From an uncultured Pseudomonas sp. (GTDB taxonomy: Bacteria; Pseudomonadota; Gammaproteobacteria; Pseudomonadales; Pseudomonadaceae): a stretch of DNA of 64,000 nt. The notes under the pieces were generated by a model. The model saw only the letters and a list, made by a program, of their open reading frames with translations. It had not been told where the DNA came from and searched no databases. This document shows, piece by piece, positions 9,663-20,236 of the stretch (its first letter is position 1; every line of letters starts with the position of its first letter). The position numbers were made by a program, and so were the translations under genes. Location of the stretch: assembly GCF_913774235.1 (NCBI RefSeq), contig NZ_CAJYDW010000007.1, positions 62,001 through 126,000 of the forward strand. Direction: 5' to 3'.

Positions 9663-9779
9663 GGCCAACCGGCCAGTGGCGGGCGGACAACGGCGCCCCA
9701 AGGCGTCATGTCCACCACGCAAACTGCTGTCTCGACCGGCCTTCGGGCCCTCACCCCTTGGTAATTTAGGAACCGTTCG

Positions 9780-10970
<1,191 letters not shown>

Positions 10971-10987
10971 CGAGACCCACGGTCAAA

Positions 10988-11019
10988 AGCCCCGGTCACC
11001 TCAGGTGCCGGGGCTTTTT
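10988..11019 (+). terminator. Intrinsic terminator of metK
   Basis: Stem AGCCCCGG/CCGGGGCT (10988-10995 with 11008-11015), extended by an inner CACC/GGTG helix, followed by TTTTT. It starts 17 bases after the metK stop codon. Confidence 0.92.
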
Positions 11020-11141
11020 GCTGGGACTGCGAAAGAGGTCCCGCCGTTTTCTTGCGACAGTCCACAGCTCGGCACGCTGCGTGCAACCTCTGAGCGTCCG
11101 ACGGTCAGAATGCCTCGTCCTCTTCAGGAATCCGCTCATCC

Positions 11142-11771
11142 ATGTGGCTGTTCATCACCAATTTCGGCGATTCTTCGGTGATGCTTCCCTGCGCCCTGCT
11201 CATCGCGCTCTGGCTACTGGCCGGGCTCTCGGCGCGGGCGGCGCTGCTGTGGTTGCTCCTGTTCGGTGCCGCGAGTCTTAGCGTCGCCCTGTCCAAGATC
11301 GCCTTCTTCGGCTGGGGCCTGGGCATCCCGCACCTGGATTTCACCGGCTTCAGCGGCCACTCCATGCTGGTCGGCAGCGTCCTGCCGATCCTCGGTTGGC
11401 TATTGGCCAGTCGGGCACGCCCGACGCTGCGCCTGACCGCTGCCGCCCTGGGTGCCGTCTGCGCCCTGCTCATCGCCATCTCGCGGGTGGTGCTCGGCTA
11501 CCACTCGGTCTCCGAGGTGGTGACCGGCCTGCCCATCGGCTACGCCGCGAGCGCCAGCCTGCTGTGGCTGCTGCGCGGCCAGGAGGTGGTCCTCAAGCCG
11601 TGCCAGGCAGCCCTGGGTGCCAGTCTGCTGCTCCTGCCGCTGCTGTTGCTGCATGGCACCAACGCCCCGACGCAGCGGGTACTGGAGCGCCTAGCGGTGA
11701 AGTTCGCCGACGAGCAGAATCCCTGGACCCGTGCCCACCAGCGCGCCGGGGTAGCACCGCTGCAGAACTGA
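11142..11771 (+). CDS. PAP2-like membrane phosphatase, copy 1
   Basis: 209 residues with about six hydrophobic helices; starts MWLFITNFGDSSVMLP behind AGGAA. The core reads KIAFFGWG...DFTGFSGHSM...SRVVLGYHSVSE, matching the three PAP2 phosphatase motifs K-x6-RP, PSGH and SR-x5-H-x3-D, but with RP absent and the last Asp replaced by Glu. PAP2 enzymes remove phosphate from lipid phosphates such as phosphatidate or undecaprenyl diphosphate, with the active site facing the periplasm. The Ser-Gly-His and Arg/His catalytic residues remain, so activity is possible. A paralogue follows 129 bp downstream. Substrate unknown. Confidence 0.75.
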   Translation: MWLFITNFGDSSVMLPCALLIALWLLAGLSARAALLWLLLFGAASLSVALSKIAFFGWGLGIPHLDFTGFSGHSMLVGSVLPILGWLLASRARPTLRLTAAALGAVCALLIAISRVVLGYHSVSEVVTGLPIGYAASASLLWLLRGQEVVLKPCQAALGASLLLLPLLLLHGTNAPTQRVLERLAVKFADEQNPWTRAHQRAGVAPLQN

Positions 11772-11900
11772 AACAGCCAGCCGTGGGCGAAACGCCGCCA
11801 AACGGTGGCCGCATTGACTGCACGAGCAGTACCATGGGCGCCTTCGTTTTCTCCGTAGTCTCTGGAGCAGCACCCTGCACCTGGAGCGAGAACCCTACGC

Positions 11901-12527
11901 ATGAGTTTCTGGCCCTTCATCACCAACTTTGGCGACGCCGCCGTGATGCTGCCCTGCGCCCTGCTCGTCGGCCTCTGGCTGGCACTCGGCAGCGGCTTAC
12001 GGGCGCTGCTGCTGTGGTTCGGCCTGTTCGCCCTGGGCTGCCTGCTCACCGCCGCGACCAAGATCGCCTTCTTCGGCTGGGGCCTCGGCAGCCGGGAACT
12101 GGATTTTACCGGTTTCAGCGGCCACTCGATGCAGGCCGCCAGCGTCCTGCCGGTGCTGGCCTGGCTGCTGCTTGGGCAAGGTCGCCTGCGTCCCCTGGCT
12201 CCCTGGCTCGGCGTCGGGGCCGCCGTGCTGGTGGCCTACTCGCGGGTGCGCCTGGGTTATCACTCGCCGTCCGAGGCCATCACCGGCACCCTGCTCGGCC
12301 TGGCGGTCGCGGCGATGTGCCTGCGTCTGCTGCCGGCACAGGTCCTGCTGCCGCGGCGCCAGACGCTCGCCCTGGTGGTGAGCCTGCTGCTGCCCCTGGT
12401 GCTGCTGCACGGGCTGCGCGCCCCCACCCACGACCTGATGCAGGATCTCGGCACCCTGGCTGCCGGTAGCGATCGGCCGTACACCCGAGCCGATCTGCAT
12501 GCTCGGACAGCGCCACCGATAAACTAA
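11901..12527 (+). CDS. PAP2-like membrane phosphatase, copy 2
   Basis: 208 residues, a clear tandem paralogue of the preceding gene: both begin with FITNFGD, share KIAFFGWGLG, LDFTGFSGHSM and SR-x5-H-x3-E, and both end with a TR-x-H/D-x-(H/R)A tail. The same two deviations from the PAP2 consensus (no Arg-Pro after the first Lys, Glu for the final Asp) are kept, so the variation predates the duplication and is probably functional. Six to seven hydrophobic segments place it in the inner membrane. The upstream gap of 129 bp may hold its own promoter. Substrate unknown. Confidence 0.75.
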   Translation: MSFWPFITNFGDAAVMLPCALLVGLWLALGSGLRALLLWFGLFALGCLLTAATKIAFFGWGLGSRELDFTGFSGHSMQAASVLPVLAWLLLGQGRLRPLAPWLGVGAAVLVAYSRVRLGYHSPSEAITGTLLGLAVAAMCLRLLPAQVLLPRRQTLALVVSLLLPLVLLHGLRAPTHDLMQDLGTLAAGSDRPYTRADLHARTAPPIN

Positions 12528-12623
12528 CCAGGCTCGTCTAGGCTCCTAAGTGATGTAGGGAAGACGGTGCACGCCAGGCGCGTGCCGTCATGACTGCCGC
12601 TCGCCATCCCCCGGAAGACCAAG

Positions 12624-13658
12624 ATGCGCCCACGACGGATGCTGCTGTTGCTGCTCTGGCTGCCGCTCCAGCTGAATGCGGAGCCCTTGCGGCTCTACAC
12701 CTGGGAAGGCTATTTCAGCGATACCCTGCTGCAGCGCTGGGCCAAGGCCAATCAGCCGCTGCAGGAGATCCATTTCGATAGCAGCGACGTACGCGATGCC
12801 ACCCTGGCGCGGGGCGATGCCGATCTCGACCTGGTGGTGATCAACGAGGTCAGCGCCACCCGCCTCGGCCAGGACGGCCTGCTGGCTCGCATCGACCCAC
12901 GCCGTCTTCCCCACCTGGCCGAGCTCGATCCCCGCTGGCGCCACAGCTGCGGCGACTACGCCGTGCCCTATGTCTGGGGCACCCTCGGGCTACTCTACCG
13001 CGCCGATCGGCTGACCCACTCCCCGGATTCATGGCAGGCGCTGCTGCAACCGGAACCGGCCCTGCACGGCCGCATCGCCATGCTCGAGGATCACGACGAT
13101 CTGCTGGTCGCCCCGCTGATCACCCTGGGCGGCGCCATCAACAGCGACGACCCCGAGCTGCTCAGGCGCAGCTTCGCCCTGCTCAAGGCCCAGGCGCCGG
13201 CGGTCCTCACCTATCAATATGTGGTCAGTGCCCTGCACAACCCGGCCTACAGCGACCGCATCGACCTGGCGCTGGGCTACAGCGGCGACCAGCACCTGCT
13301 CAACGCGGCGACCCCGGGCCAGCCCTGGCGCTTCGTCACGCCACGCGAGGGCAGCCTGCTGTGGGTGGACTGTCTGGCGATACTCAGCAGCTCCCCGCAC
13401 CAGGCGGCTGCCGAGCGCTTCATTGACTTCCTCAACGAGCCGCGCAACGCCGTGCTGCCCCCCCTGGAGCTGCACCTGGCGACGCCCAATGCCGGCGCCA
13501 TGCGCCTGCTGCCCGCAGAGCTGCGCCAGGATTCCAGCCTGTTCCCTCCCAACGATGTACTGGCCCGCAGCCAGGTCTTCAGCGAGGGACCTCCCGACAC
13601 CTTCCAGACCCGGCAACGAATCGGCAGCGCCCTGGTAGGTCGACATGAACCTGAATAG
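12624..13658 (+). CDS. Polyamine-type periplasmic binding protein (PotD/PotF-like)
   Basis: 344 residues with a signal peptide (MRPRRMLLLLLWLPLQLNA). The mature start EPLRLYTWEGYFSDTLLQRW is the PotD/PotF-type opening, and later segments (VPYVWGTLGLLYR, PLITLGGAINS, GYSGDQHLL, EGSLLWVDCLAI, FIDFLNEP) follow the same fold. Such proteins bind putrescine or spermidine. No ABC permease or ATPase is near; instead the gene runs 14 bp into a membrane-bound GGDEF-EAL gene. I therefore infer a sensing rather than a transport role: the bound ligand would be presented to the periplasmic part of the neighbour. The start at 12624 gives an intact signal peptide; other starts do not. Confidence 0.82.
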   Translation: MRPRRMLLLLLWLPLQLNAEPLRLYTWEGYFSDTLLQRWAKANQPLQEIHFDSSDVRDATLARGDADLDLVVINEVSATRLGQDGLLARIDPRRLPHLAELDPRWRHSCGDYAVPYVWGTLGLLYRADRLTHSPDSWQALLQPEPALHGRIAMLEDHDDLLVAPLITLGGAINSDDPELLRRSFALLKAQAPAVLTYQYVVSALHNPAYSDRIDLALGYSGDQHLLNAATPGQPWRFVTPREGSLLWVDCLAILSSSPHQAAAERFIDFLNEPRNAVLPPLELHLATPNAGAMRLLPAELRQDSSLFPPNDVLARSQVFSEGPPDTFQTRQRIGSALVGRHEPE

Positions 13659-15969
13659 GCGCACCCTGCTACTGATCCTGCCGGTCGTACTGCTCTGCTG
13701 CCTGACGCTGGCCGGGCTGGGCTACACCGTGCAGCGCGAAGCGGTGATCGGTCTCGAGCGCTCGCGGCTGAGCCATGAGCTGGCGGCGCTGGAGAACACC
13801 TATCGCGAGTACGACCATTTCAGCCGCAACCTGCTCTATGCCCTGTCCAATAGCGCCGCGCTGGGCAACTTCCTGCGGCAGCCGGACGTTCCCTACCGTA
13901 ACGAAGCCCTGGGCACGCAACTGCAACTGGCCGTCCAGCAACTGGCCGGCAACGATGCGCCTACGCGGATTTCCCTGGCGATCGTCCGCCCGGACCTGAG
14001 CCTGGTCTACTACTACGAACGCAGCGACGATCCCTTTGCGCAACTGGGCAAAGCCCAGCGGCAATTGCTCGAGCGCCTGGCCCGCCACCCGAGTGGCGCC
14101 CTGGAGCGGCGCGACTACCTGATCGATGAGCAGGGGCAGTCGCTGCTCGTCGCGACCACCTCCCTGCTGCCCAGCACCAGTGGTCCGCCGCTGCTCGGCC
14201 AGCGCGAGCTGGCGATGACCCTGCAACTGGCCGTCAGCCCCGACCGGGTCGAAGCGCTACGCCGGAGCCTCGAGCAAACCTACGGCGCGCCAGTGGAATT
14301 CAGCCGTACGCCGCCCACCCAGGTCACCCCCTTCACCGTCGTCCAGCACCTGGCCCCGGACCTCGTCGTAAGCCTGACTCCCGACCCACAGCGGTTGAAC
14401 GACCAGCTGCGCCGCCTCGCAGTCGTCTATTTCGGCGGCGGCCTGCTGGTGACCCTCGCCTGCATCCTGGTCCTGGTAGTGCTGATTCGGCGGCATATCA
14501 CTCGGCCCATCGCCCAGCTGGACAGTCAGCTCACCGAAGTCCTGGAAGGCGAACGCCAGGCACTCGACGACAACGAGGAGCCCGGCGAAATCGGCCACCT
14601 GGGCACCAACATGAAACGCCTGCATGACAGCAATCTGGCCATCCTCGCGCGCCTGCGCACGGCGCTGCGCACCGATGTCCTAACCCAGATCGGCAACCGC
14701 CGCTATTTCCAGCTGATGGGCGAGTCCTGGCTGGGGGAAAAGCCGGATGGCCGCAGCATCGCGCTGCTGTACTTCGGCCTGGATCACTTCAAGCTGGTGA
14801 ACGACAGATCCGGTCACGAGGTGGGCGATGAACTGCTGCAGGCCGTGGCCCAGCAGACGGAGCGAGTGATCGCCCCCTATCGGGAAGGCAACGAGGTGGT
14901 CTTCACCCGCCTGGCCGGTGACGAATTCGCCATCCTGCTGCGCGGCGAGACGGCGGCCCGCGATGCCCTGGCCCTGGGCGAACAGCTGCAGCGTCACTAT
15001 GCCAACGGCACCCTGGTCGGCGAACGACGCTATGCCGTGACCCTGAGCCTCGGCCTGGCGGCCCCCGAGGCACCGCTGGATCTGGCCGATCTGCTGGCCC
15101 AGGCCGATCTGGCCCTGGAACGGGCCAAGAGCGAAGGCGGCAATCGTCTGGTGCACTTCACCGCGGAGCTGGCGGCCCGGCAACGACGTCAGGATCTGCT
15201 GGATGAATACCTGCAGCGGATGAATCCGGACGAGGAGTTCCATCTCGTCTACATGCCCGCCGTCGACAGCGCCGGCCAGGTGCATTCCGCCGAGACGCTG
15301 CTGCGCTGGAACTCGCCGCGGCTCGGCGTGGTGTCGCCCGCGGAGTTCATCCCCATCGCCGAACGCCACGGGCATTTCCGCTGGATCGATCGCTGGGTCG
15401 TGGACCAGGCTTGCCGTGAGTATCCTGCCCTGCAGCAGGTCCTGGGCGATGACCTGGTGCTGTCCATCAATCTGTCGTCCGCGCAACTGGAACAGGCCGA
15501 TATCGTGCCCTACCTCTGCGAGCGGGTCCGTCACCATCAGGTCGATCCCGGCCGCCTGGAGCTGGAATTCACCGAGACCTTCGCCGCCGAACTGAACGAG
15601 CGCACCCTGGCGCTGCTGCATGAGTTGCGGGCCGAGGGCTTTCGCGTGGCCATCGACGACTTCGGCGTCGGCTACACCTCCATCCAGCAGGTCACCGACT
15701 ATCCCGCCGACACCATCAAGTTCGACCGCCTCATCGTCGAGCGCCTCAGCCAACCCGGCAACCAGCCCAGCCTGGATGCCCTGGTCGCCTTCTGCCACGC
15801 CCGGGGCGCCCAGGTGATCGCCGAAGGCGTGGACAGCGCGCTCAAGCAGACCTGCCTGCAGCAGGCCGATTGCGACCTGCTGCAGGGTTTCCTGATCTGC
15901 CCACCGCGGCGGCTGGAGGAGCTGCGCGACTGGCAGCGCCAGCGCCTGGGCGATCCTAGTCGAGTCTAG
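13645..15969 (+). CDS. Membrane-anchored GGDEF-EAL cyclic-di-GMP protein
   Basis: 774 residues: a membrane helix at about 6-26, a periplasmic sensor region to about 260, a second helix (VVYFGGGLLVTLACILVLVVL), a HAMP-like linker, then GGDEF (about 340-500) and EAL (about 515-765) domains. The cyclase motif is AGDEF at about residue 423, a tolerated variant of GGDEF. The EAL domain keeps ETLLR at about 549, NLSSAQL, EFTET, the metal pair IDDFG, and EGVD, so phosphodiesterase activity looks intact. It makes or degrades c-di-GMP and so sets motility versus biofilm. Overlap with the upstream binding-protein gene implies coupled translation and a two-part sensor. Confidence 0.9.
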   Translation: MNLNRRTLLLILPVVLLCCLTLAGLGYTVQREAVIGLERSRLSHELAALENTYREYDHFSRNLLYALSNSAALGNFLRQPDVPYRNEALGTQLQLAVQQLAGNDAPTRISLAIVRPDLSLVYYYERSDDPFAQLGKAQRQLLERLARHPSGALERRDYLIDEQGQSLLVATTSLLPSTSGPPLLGQRELAMTLQLAVSPDRVEALRRSLEQTYGAPVEFSRTPPTQVTPFTVVQHLAPDLVVSLTPDPQRLNDQLRRLAVVYFGGGLLVTLACILVLVVLIRRHITRPIAQLDSQLTEVLEGERQALDDNEEPGEIGHLGTNMKRLHDSNLAILARLRTALRTDVLTQIGNRRYFQLMGESWLGEKPDGRSIALLYFGLDHFKLVNDRSGHEVGDELLQAVAQQTERVIAPYREGNEVVFTRLAGDEFAILLRGETAARDALALGEQLQRHYANGTLVGERRYAVTLSLGLAAPEAPLDLADLLAQADLALERAKSEGGNRLVHFTAELAARQRRQDLLDEYLQRMNPDEEFHLVYMPAVDSAGQVHSAETLLRWNSPRLGVVSPAEFIPIAERHGHFRWIDRWVVDQACREYPALQQVLGDDLVLSINLSSAQLEQADIVPYLCERVRHHQVDPGRLELEFTETFAAELNERTLALLHELRAEGFRVAIDDFGVGYTSIQQVTDYPADTIKFDRLIVERLSQPGNQPSLDALVAFCHARGAQVIAEGVDSALKQTCLQQADCDLLQGFLICPPRRLEELRDWQRQRLGDPSRV

Positions 15970-15972
15970 GCT

Positions 15973-17910
15973 TCAGAAGTCCAGCGACAGGCCCAGCCCC
16001 ACCCCCTGCTGATGGACATCGCCGGCGCCGGCATAGGTATAGCCGCCGCGCAGGGTCAGCTCCGGGGTAAGCCGCTGCACCACGCCCAGACTCAGCCGGG
16101 TGCGGTCGCGATCCGGCTGGTAGCCATCCAGGGTGTAGTCCAGACCAGGCACGCTGTTCAGGCGCATGGTCACGTCGCGGGTGCCGTCGGCGAACTCCCG
16201 CTCGCGGCCCACATCGGCGAACAGCGCCGTGGCCGGCGTGAGTTGCCAGCGGCCTTGCAGGCCTAACCCCAGACGCCGCGAAGTGCTGGTCTGGTCGTCG
16301 AACGCCAGCGCCGTGGCGTCACTGCCGCGCTCGCGATAGCCGTCCACCTGGACCCGGGCATAGTCGGCGCTCAGGTAGGGGCTCAGGTGCCAGGGACTGC
16401 CGGCCGCCGCCAGGTCGTAGCCGAGGCGCGCCGAGAGGGCGCGCAGATCGCCGTCGGTATCGCCCTGCTCGCTGCGAACGGTCGGGCCAAGGGCGAAGCG
16501 GCGACTTAGGTCGTCGTAGTCCAGTCGGCCGCCGGTGGCGGTGAGATCGCCCCAGAGGCGCTCTCCCTGGTACTGGGCGAAGGCGCTGAGCAGGTAGCTG
16601 TTGAGCCGATAGTCGGAGTCGGCCGCACCGGCTTCCAGGTGCTGGCGCGCGACGCCAGCCGCCACGCCGATCCGCCATTCGTCAGTGAGCCGGTAGCTGC
16701 CGCCCAGGTCCAGGCTGTAGCCATTGCCGTCGCCCCCGGCGGTACTGCGCTGGTCGTCGACGTCCAGCCGCCGTCCGCTGGTATCCACGTAGCCCTGCCA
16801 GCGTCCCACCGGCTGCCAGGCATGCCAGTCACCCAGCCAGCGCTGGTGCAGGCCGTCCTGATGCGCCCTGAGGGTGGACTGCGCCATTTCCGGCAGCAAG
16901 GTCACCTCCCAGGGCGCCGCCAGCAGCGAATAGGCGTAGTCGGCGATCAGCCGCTGGCCGGTGATGGTCGGATGAACCCGGTCATTGAACAGCAGCTTGC
17001 TCGGATCGGCTGCCGCCGCGCCCAGGCCATAGGTGGTATTGCGCGTACAGCTGTCGCCACTGAAGCAGGTACCGGTGAGATTCTGGCCAGTCGCCAGGCC
17101 ATAGCGCGCCGGGTCGGCCACCACCTCGGCGAACAACTGCGGCACGTTGAGGCCGATGATCTCGGCGTCGATGCCGGCCAGTCGGGCCACCAGCGCCTGG
17201 TTGTAGACCCGGCTCAGCGCCGAACTGGCCGCCTGCTGTGGCGAACCGGCCAGGGCCGGGGTCTGACCGATGTCTGGCAGCAGCCAGACCACCATATAGC
17301 GCGCACCGGCCTGCTGCAGGGCGGCGACGCCATCCCCCAGGCGATTGGCCGCCGCCGCCGCGGTGGCCGGCGAGGTGATCAGCCCCTGGAGGAAGTCGTT
17401 ACCGCCGCCACTGATGTAGAACAGGGTGTTAGGGTCCAGGCTCAGGCCCAGGCTGGCGAGACCCGGCAGATAGCCGTCGCGACTGCGCAGCGTCACGCCA
17501 TTGGCCGCTACCACCGAGCCGTTGGCGGCGGTGATGGAGTCGCGGATCTGCGCCGTGGTGTAGCCGCCGGTGGCCCAGTTGTCGCCATCACTGAGGCCCA
17601 GCAGGCGGTTGATCACCGAGGTCGAGGCATCCAGGGTGCGAGCATCGAAGCCCAACTGCTGGCCGAGCAAAATCGACGACACCGGCCCGGTCACCGCCCC
17701 GTTCGCAGGGCTGTAGCTGGGGCCGACCCTGTTGGTGAATCTGAGACTGGCGCCGGTCACGCCGGTATCGGGAAACTGTCCGGCATCCAGCAGGCTGTCG
17801 CCGAACACGGTGAAGCCACTGTAGGGATTGGGAGCCGCCTGGGCGGTTGCCGACAGGGCCGTCGCCAGGGCGATGGCCAGCGGCAGGCGTTGCCTGAGAG
17901 AAAACGTCAT
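15973..17910 (-). CDS. estA: GDSL esterase autotransporter EstA
   Basis: 645 residues: signal peptide (MTFSLRQRLPLAIALATALSATAQA), a GDSL-type lipase/esterase passenger to about residue 350 and a C-terminal beta-barrel ending in Phe (LGLSLDF). Catalytic blocks visible are FGDSLLDAG with the nucleophile Ser, GGGNDF with the oxyanion Asn, and DRVHPT with the Asp-x-x-His pair. Length and order match P. aeruginosa EstA, an outer-membrane esterase affecting rhamnolipid production and motility. I start at 17910 because it begins a good signal peptide preceded by AAGGA; the longer frame to 17964 does not. It is convergent with the c-di-GMP gene, three bases apart. Confidence 0.93.
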   Translation of the reverse strand: MTFSLRQRLPLAIALATALSATAQAAPNPYSGFTVFGDSLLDAGQFPDTGVTGASLRFTNRVGPSYSPANGAVTGPVSSILLGQQLGFDARTLDASTSVINRLLGLSDGDNWATGGYTTAQIRDSITAANGSVVAANGVTLRSRDGYLPGLASLGLSLDPNTLFYISGGGNDFLQGLITSPATAAAAANRLGDGVAALQQAGARYMVVWLLPDIGQTPALAGSPQQAASSALSRVYNQALVARLAGIDAEIIGLNVPQLFAEVVADPARYGLATGQNLTGTCFSGDSCTRNTTYGLGAAAADPSKLLFNDRVHPTITGQRLIADYAYSLLAAPWEVTLLPEMAQSTLRAHQDGLHQRWLGDWHAWQPVGRWQGYVDTSGRRLDVDDQRSTAGGDGNGYSLDLGGSYRLTDEWRIGVAAGVARQHLEAGAADSDYRLNSYLLSAFAQYQGERLWGDLTATGGRLDYDDLSRRFALGPTVRSEQGDTDGDLRALSARLGYDLAAAGSPWHLSPYLSADYARVQVDGYRERGSDATALAFDDQTSTSRRLGLGLQGRWQLTPATALFADVGREREFADGTRDVTMRLNSVPGLDYTLDGYQPDRDRTRLSLGVVQRLTPELTLRGGYTYAGAGDVHQQGVGLGLSLDF

Positions 17911-18058
17911 GCCTGCATCCTTGATTGTTGTTATAGGAGCACGCGTCAGGGCGTGTAGGCTCACGCTAGACGGTTTTTGTGACGCTGTATCTCGCCGTGT
18001 GCAAAAAGAGCGTGACCTTGATTGCAGAGCTGCAAGGCCAACCCCAGAGCGGCTGTGT

Positions 18059-18091
18059 CCCCTCTCCCCTTGGGAGAGGCTGGGGTGAGAG
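18059..18091. repeat. CCCTCTCCCC...GGGAGAGG intergenic repeat, copy 1
   Basis: CCCCTCTCCCCTTGGGAGAGG followed by CTGGGGTGAGAG. The same unit recurs at 45131-45165 beside yrfG. Elements of this form are common between genes in many Proteobacteria; the short palindrome can form a hairpin in RNA. Confidence 0.75.
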
Positions 18092-18211
18092 ACCGCCCGC
18101 CAAACGCAGCCGCTACCAAGCAGCGTCTTTCCTCACGGTTATCGCGGCCATGGTGGTCCGCCAATGCGGCCGCTCCTAAAGGCTCGATGTAATCGTAGGA
18201 GCAACTGTCTT

Positions 18212-18275
18212 ATCGCGGCCATGGGCCGCTCCTACAGGGAGTGATGCTTTTGTAGGAGCGGCCCATGGCCGCGAT
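18212..18275. repeat. REP inverted pair (REPIN-like)
   Basis: Two perfectly complementary 25-base arms (18212-18236 and 18251-18275; ATCGCGGCCATGGGCCGCTC plus CTACA and its complement) around a 14-base spacer. The same element occurs at 28136-28197 and, degenerate, at 59812-59889. Confidence 0.9.
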
Positions 18276-18375
18276 AGAAGTGGTCGCTCCTACACGTCCA
18301 CCCGTGGGCCGCGACAGCATAGGCGCACCATCAGGGCCGCGATGAAAACGCTGTCGACTGCGGCACGCGGGCAAC

Positions 18376-18399
18376 AAAAAAGCGCCCGAAGGCGCTTTC
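18376..18399 (-). terminator. Intrinsic terminator of typA
   Basis: On the minus strand AGCGCC-TTCG-GGCGCT (18381-18396) is followed by a run of T (the A-run at 18376-18381). It lies about 20 bases beyond the typA stop. Confidence 0.9.
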
Positions 18400-18418
18400 C
18401 TGTATGACCCGAGCGGGA

Positions 18419-20236
18419 TCAGACCTTGGAACGCTCGAAGCGCTTACGGTCGTTCTCGTTCAGGTACTTCTTGCGCAGACGGATGGACTTGGGCGTCACT
18501 TCCACCAGCTCGTCGTCGGCGATGAATTCCAGCGCCTGCTCGAGGGTGAACTTGATCGGCGGCACCAGGGCGATGACTTCGTCCTTGCCCGAGGCGCGCA
18601 TGTTGTCCAGCTTCTTGCCCTTGGTGGGGTTGAGCACCAGGTCGTTGTCACGGCTGTTGATGCCGCACAGCTGGCCTTCGTAGATCTCGTCGCCCGGGGC
18701 CAGGAACAGCTTGCCACGGCTCTGCAGGGTTTCCAGCGAGTAGGTCAGGGCGGTACCGGTGGCCATGGACACCAGCACGCCGTTCTGACGGTTGCTCACT
18801 TCGCCGGCCTTGATCGGGCCGTAGTGGCTGAAGGTCGAGGTCAGGATGCCGCTGCCCGAAGTCAGGGTCAGGAAGTTGTTACGGAAGCCGATCAGGCCAC
18901 GCGCCGGGATGGTGTACTCCAGGCGGATACGGCCCTTGCCGTCGGGGATCATGTTGGTCAGATCGCCCTTGCGCAGACCCATCTGCTCCATCACCGAGCC
19001 CTGGTGCTGCTCTTCGATGTCGATGGTGACGTTCTCGTAGGGCTCCTGCTTCTCGCCGTCCTTCTCGATGATCACCACTTCCGGACGGCCCACGGCCATC
19101 TCGAAGCCTTCGCGGCGCATGTTCTCGATCAGCACCGACAGGTGCAGCTCGCCACGGCCGGAGACCTTGAACTTCTCGGCCGACTCGCCCGGCTCGACGC
19201 GCAGGGCCACGTTGTGCAGCAGCTCCTTGTCCAGACGGTCCTTGATGTTGCGGCTGGTGACGAACTTGCCTTCACGACCGGCGAAGGGCGAGTCGTTGAC
19301 CTGGAAGGTCATGCTCACGGTGGGCTGGTCGACGGTCAGCGGCGGACGGGCTTCGACGTTCTGCGGATCGCACAGGGTGTCGGAGATGAACAGCTCGTCC
19401 ATGCCCGAGACGCAGACGATGTCGCCGGCTTCGGCTTCGGCCACTTCCACGCGCTGCAGGCCGGAGTGGCCCATGATCTTGAGGATACGACCGTTGCGCT
19501 TGCTGCCGTCGTCGCTGATTGCCACCACCGGGGTGTTGGCCTTGATGCGGCCACGGGCGATACGGCCGATGCCGATCACACCGAGGAAGCTGTTGTAGTC
19601 CAGCTGGGAGATCTGCATCTGGAAGGGACCGTCCAGATCGACCTGGGGAGCCGGCACGTGGTCGACGATGGCCTGGAACAGGGCATCCATGTTGTCGTCC
19701 ATCTTCTCGTGATCCAGACCGGCGATGCCGTTCAGGGCGCTGGCGTAGACGATCGGGAAGTCCAGCTGCTCATCGGTGGCGCCGAGGTTGTCGAACAGGT
19801 CGAAGATCTGGTCGATGACCCAGTCCGGACGCGCGCCGGGACGGTCGATCTTGTTCACCACCACGATCGGACGCAGGCCGGCCTTGAAGGCCTTCTGGGT
19901 CACGAAACGGGTCTGCGGCATGGGGCCGTCCTGGGCGTCGACCACCAGCAGCACGGAGTCGACCATGGACATCACGCGCTCCACCTCGCCACCGAAGTCG
20001 GCGTGGCCGGGGGTGTCGACGATGTTGATGTTGTAGTCCTTCCACTTCAGCGCGGTGTTCTTGGCCAGGATGGTGATGCCACGCTCCTTTTCCTGGTCGT
20101 TGCTGTCCATCACCCGCTCGTTTTCCGCTTCTTTGCGGTCCAGGGTGCCGGACAGGCGCAGCAGCTTGTCGACGAGGGTGGTCTTGCCATGGTCGACGTG
20201 CGCGATGATGGCGATGTTGCGTAGATTCTCGATCAC
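18419..20236 (-). CDS. typA: Ribosome-associated GTPase TypA/BipA
   Basis: 605 residues. BipA is a translational GTPase that binds the 70S ribosome, helps large-subunit assembly and is needed under stress and at low temperature. G-motifs are AHVDHGKTT (G1), RGITI (G2), [15 protein letters not shown] (G3) and NKIDRPGA (G4); EF-G-like domains III and V and the BipA-specific C-terminal domain follow to the usual length. The start is GTG (20236), giving [17 protein letters not shown]. Genes thiI and glnA lie upstream as in P. aeruginosa, with a 154-bp gap to thiI. Confidence 0.97.
   Translation of the reverse strand: MIENLRNIAIIAHVDHGKTTLVDKLLRLSGTLDRKEAENERVMDSNDQEKERGITILAKNTALKWKDYNINIVDTPGHADFGGEVERVMSMVDSVLLVVDAQDGPMPQTRFVTQKAFKAGLRPIVVVNKIDRPGARPDWVIDQIFDLFDNLGATDEQLDFPIVYASALNGIAGLDHEKMDDNMDALFQAIVDHVPAPQVDLDGPFQMQISQLDYNSFLGVIGIGRIARGRIKANTPVVAISDDGSKRNGRILKIMGHSGLQRVEVAEAEAGDIVCVSGMDELFISDTLCDPQNVEARPPLTVDQPTVSMTFQVNDSPFAGREGKFVTSRNIKDRLDKELLHNVALRVEPGESAEKFKVSGRGELHLSVLIENMRREGFEMAVGRPEVVIIEKDGEKQEPYENVTIDIEEQHQGSVMEQMGLRKGDLTNMIPDGKGRIRLEYTIPARGLIGFRNNFLTLTSGSGILTSTFSHYGPIKAGEVSNRQNGVLVSMATGTALTYSLETLQSRGKLFLAPGDEIYEGQLCGINSRDNDLVLNPTKGKKLDNMRASGKDEVIALVPPIKFTLEQALEFIADDELVEVTPKSIRLRKKYLNENDRKRFERSKV

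Larger units (their letters stand above)
17911..18418. other. Repeat-rich intergenic region between estA and typA
   Basis: About 500 bases without a supported gene. It holds a CCCTCTCCCC-type palindromic repeat (18059-18091), a truncated REP-like half (18193-18203), a perfect REP inverted pair (18212-18275) with a further partial unit (18281-18294), and the typA terminator. Short open frames here are compositional and have no ribosome sites. Confidence 0.75.

Noticed and set aside
9663-9779. SAM or SAH riboswitch before metK
   Set aside because: Only a small GGCC-TTCG-GGCC hairpin is visible. No known aptamer core could be recognised.
11018-11281. Frame overlapping the start of the first PAP2 gene
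   Set aside because: Different frame from the clear membrane protein, and it begins inside the metK terminator region.
17951-18179. Short open frames between estA and typA
   Set aside because: They cover palindromic repeats and have no ribosome sites or protein-like composition.
18404-20224. Very long open frame on the plus strand opposite typA (606 codons)
   Set aside because: It is an antisense shadow caused by GC-rich third positions. Its translation is Gly/Val/His/Asp-rich without domains, and typA is certain. Similar shadows lie opposite tkt, pqiB, putA and ubiD.
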